Position numbers and translations under genes: made by a program. A stretch of 64,000 bases of DNA from Cyclina sinensis. Its lineage: Eukaryota; Mollusca; Bivalvia; Venerida; Veneridae. The stretch lies in assembly GCA_012932295.1 (NCBI GenBank), contig JAAONU010000016.1, forward strand, positions 37,045,241 to 37,109,240, given 5' to 3'. Every line of letters starts with the position of its first letter. Position 1 is the first letter of the stretch. Shown here in pieces: positions 57,201-64,000 of this stretch. The notes under the pieces were generated by a model. That model was not told where the DNA came from and ran no database searches. It was given only the letters and a program-made list of their open reading frames with translations.

Positions 57201-60200
57201 TACCGGAGTGAGAACACGGTGCAAGTTGACATTCATCTACATCACTTGTACAGTTTACACCTTCCCAGCCTGGTAAACATTGACATGTATAAGATCCGTC
57301 GTTATTGATGCATGTGCCGGAGTTCAAACATGGATCAAATTGACATTCATCTACATCTTTTGTACAGTTTACATCTTCCCAGCCTGGCAAGCACTGACAT
57401 TCATATGAACCGACATTGTTTATACATGTACCGGAGTGCGAACACGAGGCAAGCTGACATTCATCTACATCACTGGCACAGTTCACACCTTCCCAGCCTG
57501 GGAAACAATGACATTTATAAGATCCATTGTTATTTATGCATGTGCCGGAGTTCAAACATGGGGCAAGCTGACATTCGTTTATATCTTTTGAACAGTTCAC
57601 ACCTTCCCAGCCTGGGAAACATTGACATTTATAAGATCCGTCGGTATTTATGCATGTACCGGAGTTCAAACATGGAGCATGTTGACATTCATTTATATCC
57701 TTTGTACAGTTCACACCGTCCCAGCCTTGATAACACTGACATTTATAAGATCCGTCGTTATTTTTGCAGGTGCCGGAGTTCAAACACGGAGCAAACTGAC
57801 ATTCATCTACATCATCTGTACAGTTCACACCTTTCCAACCTTGATAACACCGGCATTCATACGAACCGGCGTTGTTTTTACATGTACCGGAGTTCGCACA
57901 TGGAACATGTTGACATTCATCTACATCACTTGAACAGTTCACACCTTCCCAGCCTGGCAAACACTGACATTCATACGAACCAGCGTTGTTTATGCATGTG
58001 CCGGAGTGTAAACAAGGTAAATTTATACATTCATCGATGTCTTTGGCGCAGTCAATACCTTCCCAGCCTTCTAGGCATAAGCAGTTATATGATCCCGGCT
58101 TGTTTGTACAAGTCCCCGAGTTTAGACATGGTTTGAGTTGACATTCATCTATATCTTCACTACAGTTTTTACCCTTATAACCGTGATTACAGACGCAATT
58201 ATAGGTACCAACATCATTTGAACATGTACCTTGTACACAAGGAGAAAGAAAGCATTCGTCGATATCATTCAAGCAGTTCTCACCTGTCCAGCTAGACATG
58301 CAAGTGCATTCGTAAGAACCAACAGTATTCATGCAGGACCCATTATTGTTACACGGGTTGGCAAAACATTCATCAACGTCGACTGTGCAGTCTTTCCCCT
58401 TCCAACCTTCAGAACACTGGCATTCATAAGTACCCTGCTTATTTAAACAAATGCCTAAATTTTTGCAAGGACCTGAAGTACATTCATCAATGTCATGTGA
58501 ACAGTTTACGCCTTGCCAGCCATGAGAGCAACTGCAGTAGTAAGAGCCATCATTATTTGCACAGGTTCCGTTGTTCATACATGGAGACTTTTGACATTCA
58601 TCAACGTCCTCGTCGCATGCAATGCCCCTCCAACCAGAACGACAGGGACAATTGAATGAACCTTGCGTATTAACACAGTAAGTGTTTTTTGGACATGGAG
58701 ATCTCGCGCATTCGTCGATGTCACTTGTGCAATTTACACCATGCCATCCGGGCGCACAGATACAACGCAGTCCTCTGCCACGTTTCTTGCAGACTTCAGT
58801 CGGTCCGCACATTGAACTGAAAATAGCTGTAATATGTCAACATGCTTGAAAAGAAAACTGTCTGTTTCCAAAAGATCCCGATTGTTTCGTTAAAAACAAA
58901 GAAAGTGAAGCTCGGCTAATCGTCATGAAATTTTGGCAAATAATTATACACATAAACCAGTGAGGATATTATGCCAAAGTTCCAAATTTGAAGTTGGTAA
59001 TTTCTCATTACTCAGGAATTCATTTACAATTTCAAGGAGTTCGTAACTGAGAACCACCAAAGCAAAGGTCATTATATCCTGTCAGAAGATCTAGTTCACT
59101 CAGTTGATAATAGCTACTAAGCGAATGTCTGAGGTTTAAAATCCGACTCAATTTTCTGTAGGGCTTTGACACTTTGAAACAAAATTTGTATCCTAAAACA
59201 TATTAAAACAAGTGTACGCTGTAAGTAAGCGCATTATTAAGATATCACCTGTTCAGACACTGATCCAGGCACCATTCCCCCATCCAGCCTTGTTCGCATT
59301 TACGAACCGAAGTCTCTTTAACGTCACAGTGCGTGTCTGCTCCAGACCAACCTTCCAAACAACTACACCTGTGCAAGTGTAATGTAGAATACTTTCTTAA
59401 GAAAGTGATGTCAAGCCTAAATAATGATGAACTATAAACTATATAAAGCATGTGTCACAAAAGTGGCAATTTTGTTATAAATAATTATGCCAAAAACAAT
59501 GCCTCCCTCTGTATTCTTTATATTTTTCGGTAAAGTACACTTAATGATAATATTCACTCGCGTATTTAGTGTTTTTACTGCACTTTCAATATTCATTTTT
59601 ATCATTACGTTGATATCAAAAACAAATACCGGTAGCTTCCTATGGTGTTGTGACAAACTCCGCGATGAAGGCATGGGTTGCCAAGGTGACATTCATCAAA
59701 ATCGTCATGGCATGTCTGGCCCTGTGATTTATATATATTTTTTCATATTGTATTTTTTTCTTTATTACTTTCTTTTAGTATGTAGAAATAATAAACTTAT
59801 GAAATTTCATGAGAATATAAAACTAGGCTTAGAAATAACGGAAAGCCGAAAATTTGATTAAATAATTTTGCTATTTTTAATTTCTAAATGCTCACTGAAA
59901 AATCCATTTTTTGTCATAATCATGTATATCCAGTATATCTATTTATGTCAAATTCTAGTAATTACTCAAATATAAACAATAAGCTTTTGCTGCAATATTT
60001 TTTCTATCTAAACCACTAAAAATTGCTATTTATTTTTTACTCTTTTTTCCTTAATATTCTAAAATCTGCGTATCTCTTGAGCAAACGTGTAACAAAAAGA
60101 CAGCTATTTATGTTCGTGAAGAAAATGATTTGCTCTGTAACTCCCAGTCAGCTGAGTACATACATCTTTTTCTCCATTAAACTAGGGATATCGTTGTTAA

Positions 60201-61697
60201 ATTGATTGTGGTTACCTACCCGATATCCCGCGAGACACTGACATTTTAGTCCGCCATGACCATCATCTCTACACTTGGCATTGTGTGAACACAAAAGGTT
60301 TCCGCACTGAGTTGTGTTTTCAGCTGTACTGACAGGTTGAGTGGGGGTCCCGTCGATCAGAACCTTATAAAAATAAAGAAGTTGCAAATCTTTTATTTAT
60401 ACCTTAATTAAAAGTCCCAAAATGTGTTGGTCAAGTCCTTAAGTTATATCGAGAAATCGTTGAAAACGATGGATGCTCCCCGAGGCACAAGCTGATCTAT
60501 GACACAGTCTTTTCAGTGAACAAAAATGAGGAAAATGTTGTATACCACATAGAACTACTTGAATTGTCATCGAATATGCATTCCAAGTTTGAAAGAAACC
60601 CTTTCGTACCATAAAGTCCAAGAGACATTGTATGTGCGCGCGCAAAAGTTCGGATACCACTTTAGACTATGCTGGACATTTGAAGATCAGCAAAAGACTT
60701 TCTCTGCTGACAACATGCGCATCTTCTCTTAATATTGGGGTTTCACATAATGACCTGTATGCAGCAAAATCAAAGGGCCTTTCATTCCGTGAAAAACATC
60801 CCGTTCAACCCATGCTTGAAATATACACGTCTTCTCCTGGTACAGAAGCTTTCCGTAAATTTTCATAGAATTCCAGAGACTCGTTGTTAAAAATAACCTA
60901 AACACGTTTTCTTCACATAAAGATTCCTTTAATTCAAATCGGAAGTTACTGACACATAGTTCGGACACAGATGGTGCTGCAGCCAGAAACTCAACAGCAA
61001 TTGTAGATTGTAATTATAATATGTGCATCTTCTCTTTCGTTTAATTCTACATGCTGTTACTGAAATATAACCCAGATATAGATAGTGCCGTGGTATACTT
61101 TATGAAGCAAATCAAAGGGCCCATAACTCTGTAAAAACATATCCCGATTGTGATTTTAATATGCACATCTCTCCTTGGTAAAAATTTTTATTTGATTCAA
61201 TAAATAGCCCGGACACAGATGGAGCTGCAGAAAATTAAATGGCTTAGTTTGTGAAAAAGTAATACGGATTATTGGTAATACTGTGCTGACCTCGTATCAC
61301 CTCTTGATATTGAGGCTTCCTTAAATGCTTCACAGCATTCCAGCTAGTTCTTGCTCTTGCTGAGAAAAAGCCGAGACAAAGATGTGTGACGGATGGACAG
61401 ACGAAACGGCCGCTACATGACCCCCAAGAATTCAAGTTCGGGCTGGTGGATAAAGAAAAAATATACTTACATTTAGATTTATAGAATGATTATCTGTTTA
61501 TTTTCTTCTTGTCATTAATAAATAAATTCCACAATTTTATCTCGTTTTATAATGCGAGTTATATTTCATTTAATATTTAAAAAAAGGAATAATAAATATT
61601 TTGTATTTACCTTTACTAATGCTAAGTAAAGCGTCATCCACGAAAATGCCATACTATTTTTTGTCAGTTTTCGCAAAAGTATGAAATGAAGTTTCAT
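54289..61697 (-). CDS. EGF-repeat type I membrane protein B, 1144 aa, 23 tandem cbEGF domains
   Basis: Cell-surface, Notch-like EGF array without the Notch LNR, NOD or ankyrin parts; ligand unknown. Minus-strand exons: 61697-61611, 60363-60220, 59721-59630, 59368-59249, 58816-56088, 55591-55486 and 54445-54289; 3435 nt, all GT-AG, phases 0,0,2,2,1,2, as in gene A. Signal peptide at the start (a second Met, [13 protein letters not shown], is an alternative). Residues 30-147: one EGF, one calcium-binding EGF ([12 protein letters not shown]) and the block [16 protein letters not shown]. Exon 5 (148-1057) holds one EGF and then 23 calcium-binding EGFs, most with D-V/I-D/N-E-C and N-C-T/S sequons. 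Membrane span about 1066-1088 ([20 protein letters not shown]). The 56-residue tail is basic and Tyr-containing ([20 protein letters not shown]) and does not resemble the tail of gene A. Confidence 0.95.
54557..54943. mobile_element. Fold-back MITE in EGF gene B intron
   Basis: The left end caatgagggacattc...aaattatctccc matches the reverse complement of the right end gggtagataatcc...gatgtcccccattg. A second inverted pair lies inside (ccacattggtcctttcattt at 54623 versus aaatggaaggaccaatgt near 54878). About 390 bases in all, in the intron before the last exon. Target-site duplication is unclear. Confidence 0.7.
55834..55905. repeat. Short inverted repeat
   Basis: gagtgtcctagaatatatgtc and, 30 bases later, gacatatattttgggacatt form imperfect arms of about 21 bases. 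It lies in the intron upstream of the transmembrane exon of EGF gene B and may be a very short MITE remnant. Confidence 0.6.
56105..58735 (-). repeat. Coding tandem repeat: 23 cbEGF units in one exon
   Basis: The unit is 114 bases (38 codons). Divergence is uneven: units at 56883-56996 and 56997-57110 differ at about three positions in 114, and the neighbours at 56769 and 57111 are also close, while the outer units are clearly older. The frame is kept throughout with no intron, unlike most metazoan EGF arrays, which are split by introns. The antisense strand also stays open over long stretches because of the repeat. Confidence 0.92.
60460..61440. repeat. Decayed dispersed repeat in EGF gene B intron 1
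   Basis: Loosely repeated phrases (caaatcaaagggcc near 60770 and 61110; ggacacagatggtgctgcag near 60963 and ggacacagatggagctgcag near 61212) and an end with gatggacagacgaaacgg and catgacccccaagaattcaa. This resembles the tail of GGAC/CCCCC-type bivalve repeats. No coding capacity. Confidence 0.55.
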
Positions 61698-64000
61698 GTT
61701 TCCAGGCTTCGAAACATATTATACACCATTAATTAAAAACAAGCAAACAATTTCAGCAGTGCAAAGCGTTTGTCATTTACGCATACGCGCACGAGATTTT
61801 GTTTTATTTCTAATTCAAACTTTTAATATAACTTCAGACGTTTTCTTTAAATTTCGGTCAAAACAAGAATGAAGAAACATCACTTTTGGCAAATAAATAA
61901 AATTACCAAAAGCAATTACATTTTTATCGTGTCAAGTGGTCTGCAGTCAAGACAGGTTTACATAAATCAAATATATACCTATGGCTGTAGAATTCCTTTT
62001 GAAATTGTTTCAATATTGGATTCCTGTATGACTATATATCAGGGAAAGTACACTATATACTTCTTATTGTAATGCCGGATTGCTGGGTTTAATTTTCATA
62101 TACCGTTTAAAATTCTGTAAGTGGTAACCAAATAGACAGAAAGGCTCTGTAACATATTAAATCTGGACCGAATTTCTGACTGTCAGCAAAAGGATTAATC
62201 TCCGGTAATTTTAAATATTTAACGTAATATATGTGTACATAACCTAAAAAAGAATGAAATAATATTAAAACTTTAAGAGGCTTGAAATTTTCAAAGTCGT
62301 GCAGATGATTTGTTCAATTTTGTGAAAAAATAAAACCTCAGAAAAGGAAAAAGTGCAGATGCTCTGACCTATTTAACTGACTAATTAAATATGTGGGCGG
62401 AAACGAGGTAATAATTGGTAACGAATATTCATTGGCCAAAGATTGTAAACTGTACAAGAAATAACACGTGACAATTATGAGCCAATCATAACTGGCGACT
62501 TTAGACTGCTCTAAGGTGGGAGGGGGGAAATAAGAATCAAGAACCGTCAGTGGAGGCAGCACACGACTATTTAAGTACTCGATAGTTAAGAAAGGAATAA
62601 CTGTTAAAAACCAATTTAACTTAATATCTATAGATATATAAAGATCATGAATCCTGTCCTTGGAAGATGAAATATTATATAACATTTATTATTTTATCAT
62701 TGAAGTGGGTGATAATAAGGAACATATATTTTGAAGTTTAAATTAAATCCCTCATGAAATAAAAATATATAGTAAAATAATAGGGTCTAAATCCTAAGTT
62801 TAAAGGGAGATAATTCTGGAAATATGGTTGTTTGAGTTATGAACCTTACCACATATGATGTGGGTGATGATAACAAACATATATTTGTAGTCTGAACTTA
62901 ATCTCTCAATAAATAAAAAAGTTATAGTAAAAAATTGCAATTTTTCAAGAAAATTCTAAGTTTAAAGGGGATATAATTCTAAGAATATAGGTGGTAGGGT
63001 TATGAACATTAACACATAAAATTGGGAGATGATAAGGAACACATATTTGAAGTTTGAAGTAAATCCATAAAGAAATTAAGAAGTTATAGAAAAAAATAAG
63101 TTACTGCACAAAAACTTTAATCAGAAATCTGGAAGCCGACGCCGGGGTGAGTAGGACAGCTCTCAATATACTTCTTATAGTCGAGCTAAAAATGAAAAAT
63201 TCTTTATGACAACCATTGTTATGTACGGACATAATGGTGTATCGTTTTGAATAATGAGCAAATGAAAATAGTGGCAAAGCTTCAAAACTGTAGATAAGTA
63301 CCGTTGTCTAAAAATTATCAACTTGCAGTTTCGTTTGCGAATAGAATTTAGAATAACACGGTACGACTTAATTCAACAAAACAATTCACACTAGCGCTGA
63401 GTTTATTTTTACAAAGACATTTCTAGTTTGGCAACTTCTCCGTTTTAAAATCTGAAGCCTGAACCCATTTCTGTTGGAATATCGGTTTAATTTCACTGCT
63501 TGTAAATCAATCCTGGCAATAAAGAGACAAGAGATTATGTATGACCGCTCCTTAACCACCATGCGTGTTAATTTCAATGATAAAATGTGACTGCTATCTT
63601 CTAATGTAAGTATATCAGAATTATCAGTATACCCTGGACAAAGACAATATGCTTCTTCTGACCTTTCACACTATGATAAGGAATTCGGAGTTATTAAAGG
63701 AACGATATTGTAAGTAAGTTTTGACGCAAAACAAACTTTTCACTGCAAGCTCTGAAAACTGATCTTAAAATATTTTCTTATTGAGTTGCATAAAATGTTG
63801 AGCAAAAAAGCAATGATTTGGATTATAATTTTGTTACCATTAATAGAGGTATACAGTTTGTTGTGTTTAATTATTAAAGATGAAAAGTTACATTTTTAGC
63901 TTTATTTAAGAGTTTTGTAGCACAGAAAAAAGCGCTCTCGGGTATAATTTTTTTTAACTGGCCTTTTTACTGAAAAAGTCATATACCCAAATTTGACGTC
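61698..64000. other. Upstream of EGF gene B; repeats, no gene seen
   Basis: It should contain the EGF gene B promoter, but no clear core element is visible. The tandem repeat at 62700-63195 is listed separately. Short open frames at 62338 and 63386 (minus strand) show no domain. Confidence 0.5.
62700..63195. repeat. ~170-bp tandem repeat with a GCCGACGCC tail
   Basis: Three diverged units each contain gggtgataataaggaacata, then aaattaaatccctcatgaa, then taagtttaaagggagataat. The last is followed by ggaagccgacgccggggtga and cttatagtcgagctaaaaat, a tail that I know from dispersed bivalve repeats and that mirrors the head of the element at 17.3 kb. Confidence 0.75.

Noticed and set aside
56331..58446. 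Long open frames on the plus strand (up to 274 codons) opposite the EGF gene B exon
   Set aside because: They are antisense shadows of the 114-bp coding repeat; the minus frame encodes perfect cbEGF domains and the plus frames only a repetitive peptide with no domain.

Overview
This window is animal nuclear DNA, most likely from a bivalve mollusc and possibly a venerid-type clam. The evidence is AT-rich sequence, genes split by GT-AG introns, metazoan domain families (CH/SPEF1, BTB, sushi, EGF, fibrinogen-related), and dispersed repeats of a kind common in bivalve genomes, including a GGAC-rich repeat that ends in a CCCCACC/GGTGGGG hairpin. The species assignment is inference. Gene models were spliced by eye: every junction was checked for GT-AG and for codon phase, but there is no transcript evidence.

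Layout. (1) About 3.6-18.1 kb, + strand: six exons of sperm flagellar protein 1 (SPEF1/CLAMP). The first exon lies upstream of the window. Large introns carry a fold-back element, a 42-bp minisatellite and a 350-bp tandem repeat. (2) 18.4-24.5 kb: no gene seen, only repeats. (3) 24.6-28.3 kb, - strand: a three-exon BTB/POZ protein of 256 aa. (4) 30.4-32.3 kb, + strand: a dead non-LTR retrotransposon with a tRNA-derived SINE inside it. (5) 32.9-39.7 kb, - strand: a ten-exon secreted protein of 461 aa, signal peptide + 3 sushi + EGF + fibrinogen-related domain. (6) 42.9-43.4 kb, + strand: a small single-pass membrane protein, not recognised. (7) 46.6-52.8 kb, + strand: a seven-exon EGF type I membrane protein of 373 aa. 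(8) 54.3-61.7 kb, - strand: its convergent paralogue of 1144 aa, with 23 calcium-binding EGF repeats packed in one 2.7-kb exon.

Genes 7 and 8 share the same exon plan, the same phases and two exons of identical length, so they are an inverted duplicate pair that differs mainly in EGF repeat number and cytoplasmic tail. Genes 5, 7 and 8 are all secreted or cell-surface recognition-type proteins; a shared role is not shown by the sequence. A recurrent oddity is that tandem duplications sit exactly on exon borders: the BTB exon 2 acceptor and the FReD-gene EGF donor are both copied into arrays of decoy splice sites.
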